Source of the DNA: Taxillus chinensis
Taxonomy: Eukaryota; Streptophyta; Magnoliopsida; Santalales; Loranthaceae
Direction of reading: 5' to 3'
Assembly (NCBI GenBank): GCA_023512835.1
Contig: CM042088.1
Location: forward strand, 1,550,001 to 1,614,000
DNA length: 64,000 nucleotides
The notes below the pieces were generated by a model that searched no databases, was not told where the DNA came from, and saw only the letters and a list, made by a program, of their open reading frames with translations. The position numbers and the translations under genes are program-made. Below, in pieces: positions 1-11,458 of the stretch (the first letter of the stretch is position 1; each line of letters begins with the position of its first letter).

Positions 1-756
1 TATTTTGGAAAACCACTGGGCCCCACTCAACTGGTCAAACAGGTCATCTATCCGAGGCAATGGGTACTTGTTCTTCACGATCCACGACTCGACTTCCTGT
101 AGTCGATGCAGAGACGAAGCGTGCCATCAGCCTTCTTAGCAAAGAGCACCGGGGCACCCCAAGGTGAGGTACTCGGTCTGATATACCCCTGACCCACCAA
201 CTCCTCGATTTGCCGTTGCAGCTCCCTCAGCTCGGCCGGCCCCATACGATATGCTACTTGGGAAATCGGACCCGTTCCCGGCACCAACTCAATGGTAAAC
301 TCCACACTCCTCTTAGGTGGCAAACTCCTCGTTGCTCGGGAAAAACATCCCGAAATTGGTCCACAACAACGGGCCACACCCTCTTTTCCACCTTACCCTC
401 CTCGGCAAAGGTCAGGCTGCTAACCTGTGGGTAATGGCACCCCACTGGTCCAACACTGGCCCGGCCCGACTCGCCTCACAATCCCACTCCCCCTGCAGGG
501 TGCAAGAGGTCCCTGCAGGTGTCACGAAGGTCACACGCCGCCGATAACAATCTATCTTGGCCTGGAAAGCCATAAGCCAATCCATACCCAAGATCAGGTC
601 AAACGTTTTCAAAGGCATCACATGCAAGTCAAAACTCAGCTCCACCTCGCCTATGGTTAACACACAGCCACGACACACTCGCCGTACCTCAATCATGCCT
701 CCCACCGGAGACTCCACAACTAGGGGCCTCGCGGCCTCCACACAAGCTAACCCCAA
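1..756 (-). pseudogene. Ty3/gypsy protease and N-terminal reverse transcriptase (element 1)
   Basis: The upstream part (about 756-412) reads as the tail of a retroviral-type aspartic protease, including LILGMDWLMAFQAKIDC, a strongly conserved protease-RT linker in plant chromoviruses. The downstream part (445-75, another frame) holds [10 protein letters not shown], then a [20 protein letters not shown] block and the start of IDYRK. After a further frame change, bases 75-1 continue with [16 protein letters not shown] and WFSKI. The RT is therefore present but needs at least two frame corrections. The YVDD/FIDD catalytic box, RNase H and integrase would lie to the left of base 1. It is closely similar to the RT at 16211-17035, so both belong to one lineage. 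Confidence 0.85.
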
Positions 757-846
757 GCCGTCTATTACAAGCTCGAGAACAAACGAACATGATGCACCCG
801 TATCGAAAAGAACGAAGCTAATGTACGGGAGATCAAGAGGGTACCT

Positions 847-2247
847 CTAACCACCGATGGTCTGCTCCACCCTCACTGGTGGGGGCGGTAGCTCGGCCTC
901 CTCCTGGTATGTCGCCTCCAGCGTAAACACCCTTCCTTGGCCCGTGCCACTTGTCGGCTCACTCACTGGACGCTTCCCGCTAAGGTTGCCTCCAGCCTCG
1001 GTCTGCTGCCGCTCCGGCCTCCCCTGGGGTCGGGTCTGACTAGATCCTGCCTGGATGGCCTGCCACTGACGAGCTGGTCTCTCAGCTGGTGCACGGAAGC
1101 TAGCATCACTCCTCACGCTGGATGCCGCGCCCCCTGTTCCCCTGTTGCCACTCCTGCAAACCCGGCGCAAATGTCCCTCTCGTCCACAGTTGTTGCATCG
1201 CCAGTCCTTCTTGGGGCACTCCCCTTTGAAGTGACCCTGCTCTCCACAACGATGGCATCTACTCGGTAGACTCCCAGGATGGACCACCCGTCTTCCGCCG
1301 CCAAAGGTGAACCTCCCAGGGTTCACGGATGTCCGACCCGATCGCGAAAAGAAGCTGCTATCCCTCTCCTCCGTCTTGAGCCTCTTGGACCCTGCATCTC
1401 GATCGGGCCCACTCTGCAACCGGCGCCCCTGATGGGCCTGCCTCCCACCTTCCGGCTCTCTCTCGGCTATACGGGCCGTCTCCACGACCTCGAGCATAGG
1501 TCCTCGAGCGTAGAATCGCCACCCTCTCCCTAAGGGCTGGCCTAAGACCCAGAGTGAACTTGTGGGCCTTCAGGTCCTCCTTTTCCACGATCTCGGGGAG
1601 CAAACCTACTCAATCTCCGGAACTCCCGCTCATACTCAGGTACCGTCTTGGATCCCTGCTTCAAGCTGCCAAATTCTTCCCTCTTCTGCCATCTCACTGA
1701 TTCCGGGAAGAACTCATCATGGAAGAGTTGCAAGAATTCCTCCCAAAACATGAGTTGCACCGCACGGCTCCCCACTACACTCGTCCACCACTCCAAAGCA
1801 TCCCCCTCCAGCTGCCGAATTGCCAGTCGCACCTTATCCTCCTCCCTGGGCAGGGAGAAAGGAGAACACATGCTCAATCCGCCTCAACCACCGCTCGCCT
1901 ACCACAGGATCTTCCCCCCCCCCCTTAAATCGCGGAGGTTGTTCCTTTCGGAACCGTGTCACCACGTCATCCTCTGCACGGGTCGGTACACCACCCAGCG
2001 AACTCTCACGCTCACGAGGCAGCTCTCCTACTGGTGGTGGTGGTGGTGGCGGCACCACCTGCTGGGCTGCCATCTCACGGCGCACCTCCCCCCGAACGTC
2101 CTGCCGGAGCCCCTCCCGTAGCTCTCGTACCTCCAGCCGGATGCCTTCTTGTAGCTGTGCCAGTAACAACACATGCCCCCCAACGGATGGCCCCGCACCC
2201 GGACCCTCATGGGCGAGATGACTCATCGGCCACTGCCCCGGACGCAC
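847..2247 (-). pseudogene. Ty3/gypsy gag with two CCHC zinc knuckles (element 1)
   Basis: The capsid-like core is read at 1877-1542 (LAIRQLEGDALEWWTSV, then a FPESVRWQKREEF segment). The C-terminal nucleocapsid part is at 1497-847, with two CX2CX4HX4C knuckles in tandem: CHRCGEQGHFKGEC and CNNCGREGHLRRVC. A polyproline run lies in the N-terminal part (about 2030-2053) and comes from a GGT/GGC-rich stretch on the plus strand. The first in-frame ATG is probably near 2226. Coding capacity is spread over three or four overlapping frames, so this is a decayed gag. Gag packages element RNA into virus-like particles in the cytoplasm; no function is expected from this copy. Confidence 0.85.
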
Positions 2248-2671
2248 GTGTCACTCTTCTCGGCGGCATTCTTACTACACGAAGTAAGAAGCACAACGTC
2301 AAAACAAATTTTTATAATCTATCGCGTCACTACCTCTACCCCACTGATCAATTTCACTAACACATGACATTACACACATACATTGCATCAATCACATTTC
2401 ACAGTTCACAGTCCAGTACACATTGCCAAACAAATCAGAGTTGCACATTTCACTTAATCATGTGATCTTATCCACAGTTTAGCATACATTCACAAGAAAT
2501 GCAACTAGTGCCCTAATGCCAATGCATGCAAATCCTATCACAAGACTGGACTACCCTAAGTACACCTTGGAGGCTCAAAGAGGACCATGTTGATCAGGCA
2601 TGTCCCTCCAGGCTCCTCCAAAGGACTTAGGATAACCAAGTCCGCCCACTACCCTAGGCCAACTAGACCAT

Positions 2672-2683
2672 GCTCTGATACCA
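2672..2683 (-). other. Primer-binding site, initiator tRNA-Met type (element 1)
   Basis: The minus strand reads TGGTATCAGAGC, the standard match to the 3' end of plant initiator tRNA-Met that primes reverse transcription. It lies 3' of where the 5' LTR should end and upstream of gag, so it fixes the orientation of element 1. Confidence 0.85.
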
Positions 2684-3219
2684 TATAGTCACGTACCGGT
2701 TTCCTCGGGTTGGAAATCCGGGGCGTGACAATATAGCTTGCCATTATATTTGTTGAAATAATTGTATCACGACACTACACTTGTACACATGGCATGTAGA
2801 TGCTAGGAGCATGGGATGGGTTGAGGAGACATGATCCCTACTGAGCTGTGGTTGCTCACCCCTCCTACTGTGTTTGGTTTTTCTACAGGGACCTACAAGC
2901 GTTAGGCGGGAACACCCAAGTTGGAGGCAGTTCTGTTTTGTGGCTTTGTTTATTATTATTTGAGTTTCGCTGTTTTTGTGTGAGCTTTGTAACCCCAGTG
3001 GGAGGATATTGTAATGAGGAGTTTTATGTAATAAAAGCATGTTTGGGCACTCTTGTATGTTTGGACTTAATAAAAATATGGTTTCTGTCTCTCTAAATAT
3101 AAAATGTGAAGTGTATGGTATCCTGTGTGAGCATGTTGTATTCTATCCCCTTTATCCAAACTCGGGTAAAGGGAAGGTCACATTCCGGTCTCCTCGGGTT
3201 GGAAATCCGGGGCGTGATA
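2684..3219 (+). repeat. Two tandem truncated LTR ends (family B)
   Basis: Bases 2731-3219 resemble bases of about 25236-25668 of the solo LTR at 23859-25668, including a CGGCATGTAGATGCTAGGAG-like block, and end in GGCGTGATA where the solo LTR ends in GGCGTGACA. Immediately before it, 2696-2730 is another copy of just the last 35 bases of the same LTR, ending in GTGACA and abutting the element 1 primer site through a 12-base join. Two LTR ends of one family in the same orientation, one only tens of bases long, point to recombination or a truncated nested insertion. I see no gene here. Confidence 0.7.
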
Positions 3220-4820
3220 GTATTGCCCCTCGGGCACAACATTGCCTCTCAGACACAATATTTTATTACCTCTAAGGTACATTACCTCTCAGGTACAGTA
3301 TTACCTCAGGTCCCAACCTTAACTCTCAGGTACAGTATTACCTCCCTGGTACATTAATGTATTACCTCTCAGGTACATTATTGTATTACCTCTCAGGTAC
3401 ATTACCTCTCAGGCAGTATTACCTCTCAGGCACAGTAGCCTTTTAGGCTTTGAACACCTCTTACCTCCCAGGCCCTCAATAGTAGCCTCCTAGGCTTAAC
3501 AAGGTAGCCTTGCAGGCCTACATGACCACTAGGGTTCATATACTCTCTTTGTAACAGAGGCCAATCTTCACAACTCTATCCTCAAGTCTTGACTCATAGA
3601 GAGAATTTTCGTAGAACTTGTTTTCTTCAAACAAAAAGTCCCGGCATTGGCTCCCCATATCTTAACTAAGATAATCTGATTTTTGGGGATTTTTCTGAGA
3701 GGTCTCACCTAGGTACGCAAATGGTCACCTTGGACCAAAAAGTGGATTTTTCCGGAATTCAGTACTAATTCCCAAAAATCACATTTTGAAATAGTGGGAA
3801 TTTAATTTTCTAGTATTTTTCTTTGAATCCAAATGGGGGGTATTTCGTTATTTACATTGTAACTTATGTATACTTGAGCATAATGGTTACAATGTAAATG
3901 ATCTAGTCTAGTGAAACTGGAACTACACCAGAACTGCACTACCCAACTGCTCAAGATACCCTGCTCGAGACTGCTCGAAACTATGCTCAACACTACACTT
4001 TTGCTTGAAGCTCTCTACTCTTTGCTCTGCTCGACACTCTGCTCGAAGCTAGCCTCGAGCAGTTCCCCAGTCGCGAACCGCCGACTGCGTTCTTCCCGAT
4101 TTCATCCCAAAACTCAATTATACTCGTTAAATCTCCATTTTTAAGCATTAATTTATCCCCCAAATGTCTTTCTAACTCATCCTAGCCATCTTAGGCTACC
4201 AAAACAACATCAATTCATACCAAAACAACATAAATTGGGTTTTTCAAACTCTAGGGTTCATACTTCCAATTCCACGAATTGGGAGTTAATTCACATGTTT
4301 TAGCTATTCTAGCAAGCATAATCAACGATATAAGAGTGAGAAGAACGAATCCCTACCTCGACTTTGGTCGATTTGAGCTCCGGATCGTCAATTTCGCTTT
4401 CTCCCTTTCCTTTCTCTCTCCTCTCCTCTTTCTCTCTCTAGAAAGGCAAGCACGTATGACAATTAGGGATTTGAGTTCTTCACTGCCCTATTTATACTTT
4501 CCCACATTTATTTCGTTAAAATATCAAAATTACCCTCACATGGTCCCGACTCCAAATCAAGCCCAATTACTATCAAAACGCTCCATTTGATGAGTACATC
4601 ACTGTACTGAGGTTTGTTTTTCCAGATAAGGCCTCGAATACAAAGTCACCCGACCACACCACAACCAAAATTAGCCTTTCGGGGCTCCGACTCCGAATCG
4701 GGCCCACTCACAATCAAAATGCTCTATTCGATGCATACGTCATTGTACTGATATTCACATCCCTCGATGTGCACTCCATCACATGGTTAACCACCGAAAC
4801 CCAAAACACGGGCCATTACA
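3220..4820 (-). repeat. Truncated Tekay-like LTR variant with internal minisatellite
   Basis: From about 3640 the sequence follows the LTRs at 4843-11169 and 11459-13670: the 'TCCCGGCATTGG' block, the 'TTTTTGGGGATTTTTCTGAG' block, and the segment with many CTGCTCGA-type repeats. On the minus strand its sense start would be TGTAATGGCCCGTG at 4820, which is TG-initiated like the related LTRs. The other end is lost at the junction with the plus-strand LTR fragment at 3219. The region holds no protein-coding gene; short open frames here are not supported by any domain. Confidence 0.7.
3221..3440. repeat. Minisatellite of ATTACCTCTCAGGTACAGT-like units
   Basis: About ten imperfect copies of a roughly 19-25 bp unit built on TACCTCTCAGGTACA occur in a row, with variable spacers. 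The related LTRs lack this array and have other sequence at the same place, so it is a family-specific expansion inside an LTR. Confidence 0.75.
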
Positions 4821-4842
4821 TCAACTTGCTTTGATACCAACT
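4821..4842 (-). other. Primer-site-like spacer between two LTRs
   Basis: The minus strand reads TTGGTATCAAAGC between the sense 3' end of the LTR at 4843-11169 and the sense start of the LTR at 3220-4820. It matches the Met primer site with one substitution. Only 22 bases separate the two LTRs, so the whole internal region between them is absent. Confidence 0.6.
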
Positions 4843-5230
4843 TGTCAAGCCCCCAAATTCCAGGGAACCTAAAACCAGGAACATGACTTCCCCTTGCCCG
4901 AACCCGAAAGGTCAAGGGGATGGTGACTAGCAACAATAGAGACTACACCGCGGGTGCTGTCTCAATCATGCAACCCTGTACAGTCATACATCAAGGGTAA
5001 TCCTGTACTTTCCCATATATCATCATGCATACAATAAGTCAAATAGTCATACAGACATCACATCACAAATAGTATCCAACTACAACTGTCCACGGACCCA
5101 TGTCCGGGTATCATATAAAACAATACAGAATACAATACTGTATCATACATTAGAGTAGTGGGCACGTCCACCTGGAAGAAAGTCCTCCACTAGTCTCGGG
5201 TCACACTTGAAAAAGGTAAACAACAAGTGT

Positions 5231-7016
5231 TGACCTGAATAAATTGTGTCTATAGGTTTTGCAGCAAGTGCACTGGTCAAGTAATAAAATGGAGTATTAA
5301 GACTCCGGTTGTCGAACCCATAGGGAGGTAGCTAATGCCGTTAAGCAGCAAGCACTAAGCGACAAGTTGAATTTATGTCTGGACAATTGATTTTTGAGTT
5401 TTTAAATTAAAGCATGAGTCTTAAACATGCAAAATGCAGAAACTATTGAGATTGTAACGCAATTCGAAGATAGCAATGAATTAAAGGATCTAGGGTCACA
5501 ATTTCACCACCCAATGCCTGATAATATTCTAGTTATGGTACTTGCTTAAAAACATTTGATTAATTCCAAGTTTATAATGGTCATCACCCACTGCCCTAAC
5601 ACTTGGTCCATGAAAAGGGAAGTTTAAGTCTTTTAAACCACTTGGTCCGTGAGAATAAAAGTTTTCGAAGTTAAACAACCAATTCGACAAATACAAACTT
5701 GATCCATCATGTAATGTCAAATCTAGTTCATCACATTCCGCCCTAGACGAGGGCTAAAATAGCCTAACCATGCATACATCAGACTTTGCATTAAACCCAA
5801 ATGAACTAATTAAAAGCCCAGAATTTCATATATTAGCAAGCAGAATACCAAAACATTACAAGACCTTGGGGGCTACATTGCTCCCCTAGAAATAAGGTTT
5901 TACCCCATAATCAACTTTACAAACCCAAAAAGTTCAGAATAACACATGATTATAGTACCAGTAGAGAAAGAGAGGAATAGAGATGATTAACAGCCCCAAT
6001 ACTTCTCCTTCTCTGACAGCAACCCCTTGCAATCAAACTCAAGCACTGCTTCTAACTCTAAGAACGTCTCTCTCTATCTTCTGTCTGCGTCTCAGCCTCG
6101 AATAATTGATGTGTTGCTGCCTCCAAGATCTCCCTTTTTATAGGGCTGCAGGTGTTGTATAAAGTGTGCCCTAATGCCAGCTGTTGTCGCTATCAAAATG
6201 ACGTAGTTTTGGTAAGTGACCCTTATTCTTCATTCAAACCTTAAAAACACCTTAAACAAAGCAGAATTGGATTAAGCTCTAGAAGAGAAAAATCATCAGC
6301 ATAATAAAACGAAGGTGACTGTGTAAAAACAATCTTGCCCGTGACAAAGGTCATTGTCACGGGCACCTCCATTTTCTCTGAAACTTCACCCAAGACTTAT
6401 CACATCATATCAAAGCTTTCCACGCAAAAATATCTTTGCCCGTGACAAAGGTCATTATCACGGGCACCTCCAAATGGTCTGAAAGTTTTATGAGAGATAG
6501 ATGACATCATTTGGAGCAACTTTTGTTCTGCATGTGAAGCCTCCTACTAGGTCAAAAAAAATCAAATCCCAATATCACGTGCAAAATATTTTGTTGTCCT
6601 TTTGCTCTCAAATTTTGATGGGAGGTAAAGGGCATCATTTGAAGTAACTTTCCCTTTTGCACATGATATTATTAAGGCCATCTTCATGGTCAAATAAATC
6701 AAAATGTTTGTTCAGCACTGATAGTGTGAAGAGACCTCTTGCAGCCTTATCACTTGTAGCCTTCAAAATGCCTCCTTTTGAGCTCATAAGTTGCCACAAG
6801 CTCCCTCTTTAGGAGATAGAGTAGTCTAGCTGATGACTAAAGAAGAAATCATCCAAAAACCTGCGCAAAACAGCTCAAAAACACATATACAACACAAGCA
6901 GTGTCTTTCTTGGGGTTAGAGCAAATATATATGAAATATGGTACTAAAAAGACTCTAAACATGCTCTTTGACACCCTAAATAGGCTATAAAATAATGGCA
7001 TAAATGCACGTTATCA
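5231..7016 (-). repeat. Complete 3' LTR of the Athila derivative
   Basis: This 1786 bp LTR has TG and CA termini. On the minus strand a TATA-like motif lies at 6135-6142 and a degenerate ACGT palindrome at 6191-6214. Two hairpins with the arms GCCCGTGACAA and TTGTCACGGGC (second copy with one change) lie at 6337-6364 and 6438-6465. No gene is present. Confidence 0.8.
6135..6465 (-). promoter_or_regulatory. LTR promoter cassette: TATA plus paired palindromes (Athila derivative)
   Basis: In sense order the cassette has two palindromes (6438-6465, 6337-6364), a decayed ACGT palindrome (6191-6214) and a TATA-like box (6135-6142). The first-listed palindromes have 11-base arms GCCCGTGACAA and TTGTCACGGGC around a six-base centre. 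The second LTR copy repeats the intact one at 8630-8657. Promoter function is inferred from the TATA motif and position in U3. Confidence 0.6.
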
Positions 7017-8257
7017 AATACACCACACTTGAACCATTGCTTGTCCTCAAGCAAAAACACAATCAGGAAAAAAAAACAAACACTAATTCAAGCATGAAGA
7101 AAAATAAAATAACAAACAAAAAAGTCATGTTTCCTAAGTATGCAACCTTATCATGCTAAAATGGGCATTTCAGTAAGCAAAACGAATTATAATTTAGCTC
7201 ATTCATGTTCACACCTCTAAGTCCAGCAACCATGCAGTCTCATTACTGAAAGTCGGATATCAATAAGCATTCCTTGCTAAAATAGAACTTAGCTACCCTT
7301 AAAGTCCTTACCAAGGTTAGAACTGCCTCACTCAGGTATAATGTTTCTTCTCTCTCATGCTCAAGCCCAAGATCAATACCTAACAAAAATAGGGGTAGAA
7401 AAACCCCTCACTACATTTTCCATTAGCTATTGCTTAAGTTCTTGCCAAGCTACATGAGAGTTCCAAACCGTGCTCATCAACAAAAACGCACACTCTATTC
7501 TACTTATTGATAAACACTTGGAGCTAAAGATTTAAGCTCACACTTTCGAAACAAATTGTAAAACAAAACAACTTAGCCATTATGGCTGCAACACGAAAAC
7601 AAAAACACATATAAACAGTAAGCCATTGTGGCTTTTATTTTGGCAAACACTTTTTTTTTCTGTTTCTCTTTTTTTTTTCACACTTCTTTTTAATAATAAC
7701 CTTACAAGGTTGCATTTTTTGCTCTCCCTTGATGGATTATTCACTCTTTTTTTTCTTTTTTATATACTCACCTTTTATTTATTTATTTTTATTTGCCTTT
7801 TTCTTCGCTAGAAGGATAGAAAAATGTATCTCAATCCCTTTATTACATGACACAAAAGGCTCTTTGGCCTCTTTATTACAATGACAACAACACCAAGCAC
7901 TGGGCACAAATAAATAGTCATCATGCATACTTAACTCCTACCATTAAATAACTAATGTTGAATGCAAAGAGGAGCAAAGCAAACTATTACCCATACCCAA
8001 AAATGTCACTCAAGGGCTAGAAAGAGGCTGCTGATCTTAGTTTTTTTTTTTTTTGTATTTTCTTTCTCCCTCAACTTTAAAGGCCACTAAGGTCTATCAT
8101 AATATGTCATGCTCATTTAATATTCAAATGCCAGCTCCACTAACATGGTGATCTCATTCACAAGGTACAGACATGAATAAACCAAAGCATAATACACTTT
8201 AATTACTTAAATTAAATATCAACCAAAAGTGCATACTTTATTAAAAGAGAGGAATAG
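7017..8257 (-). other. Athila 3' internal non-coding region (deletion derivative)
   Basis: The region starts next to the LTR with an AAGTGTGGTGTATT tract (minus strand), probably the polypurine-like primer for plus-strand synthesis. It is rich in T and A runs (7640-7810, 8038-8060) and resembles 20417-22085 and the reverse of 51806-53155. I see no protein domain in either strand. Confidence 0.7.
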
Positions 8258-9318
8258 AGAAAGAGAGGAATAGAGATGATTAACAGCCCCAATACTTCTC
8301 CTTCTCTGACAGCAACCCCTTGCAATCAAACTCAAGCACTGCTTCTAACTCCAAGAACATCTCTCTCTATCTTCTGTCTGCGTCTCAGCCTTGAATAATT
8401 GATGCGTTGCTGCCTCCAAGATCTCCCTTTTTATAGGGCTGCAGGTGTTGTATAAAGTGTGCCCTAATGCCAGCTGTTGTCGCTATCAGAACGATGTAGT
8501 TTTGGTAAGTGACCCTTATTCTTCATTCAAACCTTAAAAACACCTTAAACAAAACAGAATTAGATCAAGCTCCAGAAGAGAAAAATCATCAGCATAATAA
8601 AACGAAGGTGACTGTGCAAAAACAATCTTGCCCGTGACAAAGGTCATTGTCACGGGCACCTCCATTTGCTCTGAAACTTCACCAAGACTTTATCACATCA
8701 TATCAAAGCTTTCCATGCAAAAATATCCTTGCCCACGACAAAGGTCATTATCACGGGAACCTCCAAATGGTCTAAACGTTTTATGAGAGATAGATGACAT
8801 CATTTGGAGCAACTTTTGTTCTGCACGTGAGATCATCTGAAGCCTCTTACTAGGTCAAAAAAAATCAAATCCCAATATCACGTGTAAAATATTTTGTTGT
8901 CCTTTTGCTCTGAAATTTTTATGGGAGGTAAAGGGCATCATTTGAAGCAACTTTCCCTTCTGCACATGATATTGTTAAGGCTATCTTCATGGTCAAATAA
9001 ATCAAAACGTATGTTCAGCACTGATAGTGTGAAGAGACCTCTTGCAGTCTTGTCGCTTGTAGCCTTCAAAATGCCTCCTTGTGAGCTCATAAGTTGCCAC
9101 GACCTCCCTCTTTAGGAGATAGAGTAGTCTAGTTGATGACTAGAGAAGAAATCATCCAAAAACCTTCCCGAAACAGCTCAAAAACACATATACAGCACAA
9201 GCAGTGTCGTTCTTGGGGTTAGAGCAAATATATATAAAATATGGTAGTAAAAGGCTCTAAACATGCTCTTTGACACCCTAAATAGGCTATAAAATAATGG
9301 CATAAATGCACGTTATCA
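8258..9318 (-). repeat. Partial 5' LTR of the Athila derivative
   Basis: It repeats 5963-7016 closely, including the leader-like block starting AGATGATTAACAGCC and the palindrome at 8630-8657. It lacks the LTR portion downstream of the promoter in sense orientation. The junction near 8246-8258 lies in a duplicated AGAGAGGAATAGAG motif, which suggests deletion between short repeats. Confidence 0.75.
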
Positions 9319-10741
9319 AGTATGGGAGAGCGACAAGCTTAGTAGGTGACCCCAACACTCCTCATCATGCAGACATACAAGTCTATACTACATGCTCTGT
9401 GTACTCGTGCACAGTGTAGTATGCACAATCATCAGGACTCAGCCTGCAAACAAATGTCAGGACCTAGCCTACCCACACAGGACAGCTTGTCCACGATCCT
9501 CAATAGGATCCCAGCTTAGGGCACTTAGCCCAAGCTCCACGAGCTCAACGGCTCAACACGATCCTCAATATGATCCCAGCTCAGGGCACATACCCCTACC
9601 ACGACGCTATATGCCCGGACACACTGCCACACAGGCCTGCCATAGGCGAATATGCCTGCCGCGGCCACAGCGCAATATGCCCGGCCACAGTACCACATAG
9701 GCCTCCCATCGGCGTATATGCCTGCCCCGTCAACCACATAGCATCATCTGTGCTTCACGGTGAGAACCAAACAAGCCCCACTTCCTCAAACCAACATACC
9801 AACACCAATATGGCATTAAGGTTCCATACTCCCTTTATAACTGAAGCTAGTCTTCACAAATCGATCATCATTCCTTAACCGAGGAAGGAGATACCCATAG
9901 GAGTTGTTTTCTTGAAATAAAAAGTCCCGGCATTGGGTCTCCATATCATAAGTATGATAGTCTGATTTTTGGGGATTTTTCTGAGATGTCTAACCCTACT
10001 TTCCAAAAATCCACCTCTACGAAAAATTGGATTTTTCCGAGATTTTACACTAAATCCCAATTTTCACATTTTGAAGGAGTGAGAATTTATTTTTCTAGTA
10101 TTTTTCTTTGAATCCAAATGGGAGGTATTTTGTTATTTGCATTGTAATTTAAGTAATACTTAAATGTGGAGAGGCATAATGGTTACAATGTAAATGGTCC
10201 AGTCCAGTCAAACTAGAACTGCACTGTCCAACTGCTCAAGACACTGCGCAGAACTGCCTGCTTGAGACTGCTCGATGCTACATTTTGCTCGATGCTCCTT
10301 GCTTGAAAGCCTCTACTCGAGACACTTGCTCGAGGCTACATTCTGCTCGACGCTCCCTGCTTGAGACTGCTCGAAGCTAGCCTCGAGTAGTTCTCCAGTC
10401 ACGAACTGCCGACTGCGTTCTTCCCCAATTCGTCCCAAAACCCAATTATACTCATTAAATCTCAATTTTCAAGCAACAATTCATCCCTATTAAGGGTTTC
10501 TAACATCATCTAGCCACATTATGCTACCAAACAACCTAAATCATCTAGGTTTCATGCTCAATTTCCATTTTCCCCAATTTCTAGGATTCATCACGAATTT
10601 TCATGATTTCATCTAATTCTTACATGTTAATCCAATGAAACAGCAAAGAAAGGGTGAAGAATCAATGGAACACCTACTTGGAATGATTCTTGATGATTGA
10701 ACGAGCTCAAAATGCCCCAAATCGAAGGCTCCAAGCTTCCT

Positions 10742-10783
<42 letters not shown>

Positions 10784-11169
10784 AGCTCTCCAACGCAGAA
10801 ATGCTGAAACGTAACGTGGAACCTCTCTTTCCCCCTATTTATATTTCTGCATTTTCTTTTATTAATAAATCCCAAAAATATTAATTGACCTCTCGAGCTC
10901 ACGAACTCCAAATTGAGCCCAAGTAAAGTCAAAATGCTCAAAATGACGAGCACATCACTATCCAGATATTTTTCAACCCAATTGACCGCTTAAATGCAAG
11001 GTCAACCAATAAACCCCAAAAAGTCAACAATCAGGCCACTCGTGGCCCCGACCTGGAATTGGGCCCAATTACAGTCAAAATGCTCACATTGACGAACACA
11101 ATATTGTCCAGATGTTTTTAGAAACATAGAAAGACTATCTCTCAGCCCTACTAAATACGGGTCTTTACA

Positions 11170-11458
11170 TCCTCCCCACCTTAGGACTTTTCGTCCTCAA
11201 AAATAAAACACATGCCTAAAGGACATAGCAAAATTCAAGCTCAAGCACCGCACAACAACAAGACATAAACACATGATCATCAACATGATCACCAACCACA
11301 CATGTGCAATGCAACTCATAACAAGCTAAAACGGCTCACAAGATTTAACAACAACAAGCTAAACCAAGCTTAACCACATCTCAAGCATAACCATATAAGG
11401 GTACAAAACATATGCAAAACGAATGCATCAAATATAACTCATACCTCAGGGAAGGCCC
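11170..11458 (-). mobile_element. 3' internal end of the Tekay-like host element
   Basis: This segment matches 13671-13920 of element 2: a purine-rich tract on the minus strand, the GACGAAAAGTCCTAAGG block, then untranslated sequence ending ACCTCAGGGAAGGCCC. The element 2 insertion begins at 11459, and the host element continues at 39081. No gene is present. Confidence 0.8.
11454..11458. other. Target site duplication GGCCC, left copy (element 2)
   Basis: GGCCC immediately precedes the TG of the left LTR and recurs at 39076-39080 immediately after the CA of the right LTR. Confidence 0.9.

Larger units (their letters stand above)
1..2683 (-). mobile_element. Tekay/Del-like Ty3/gypsy element 1, gag-PR-RT remnant cut by window edge
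   Basis: Reading leftwards on the minus strand the order is primer-binding site, leader, gag, two CCHC knuckles, aspartic protease and reverse transcriptase. The RT runs off the window at base 1. That order, the RT wording and the Met-type primer site fit the Tekay/Del chromovirus lineage. Frameshifts and stops break the coding region. Bases 2248-2671 are an untranslated leader in which I see no gene. The remainder of pol and the 3' LTR lie outside the window. Confidence 0.85.
5231..9318 (-). mobile_element. Internally deleted Athila derivative nested in an LTR
   Basis: The insert starts TGACCTGAAT and ends GCACGTTATCA, the typical minus-strand Athila LTR terminus. The flanks are AGTGT (5226-5230) and AGTAT (9319-9323), a five-base target duplication with one difference; the uninterrupted relative at 11826 reads AGTAG. 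It consists of one complete LTR (5231-7016), about 1.2 kb of 3' internal non-coding sequence (7017-8257) and a partial second LTR (8258-9318). gag, pol, primer site and the last roughly 730 bases (sense) of the 5' LTR are missing. Confidence 0.8.
4843..11169 (-). repeat. LTR of the older Tekay-like host element, split by a nested insertion
   Basis: The LTR begins TGTCAAGCCCCC (plus strand) and ends CGGGTCTTTACA, the same termini as the LTRs of element 2. Without the nested insertion (5231-9318 and its duplicated target) it is about 2.23 kb, close to the 2212 and 2162 bp of element 2. It is followed on the right by a purine-rich tract on the minus strand (11170-11190), as expected for a 3' LTR. 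A (TC)n microsatellite occupies 10741-10782. No gene lies in it. Confidence 0.8.

Noticed and set aside
1820..2360. Pro/Arg/Ser-rich plus-strand frames
   Set aside because: Shadow of the minus-strand gag N-terminus and leader.
7626..7811. Phe/Leu-rich peptide that looks like a membrane segment
   Set aside because: Poly-T tract in Athila 3' non-coding DNA; no start context or conservation.
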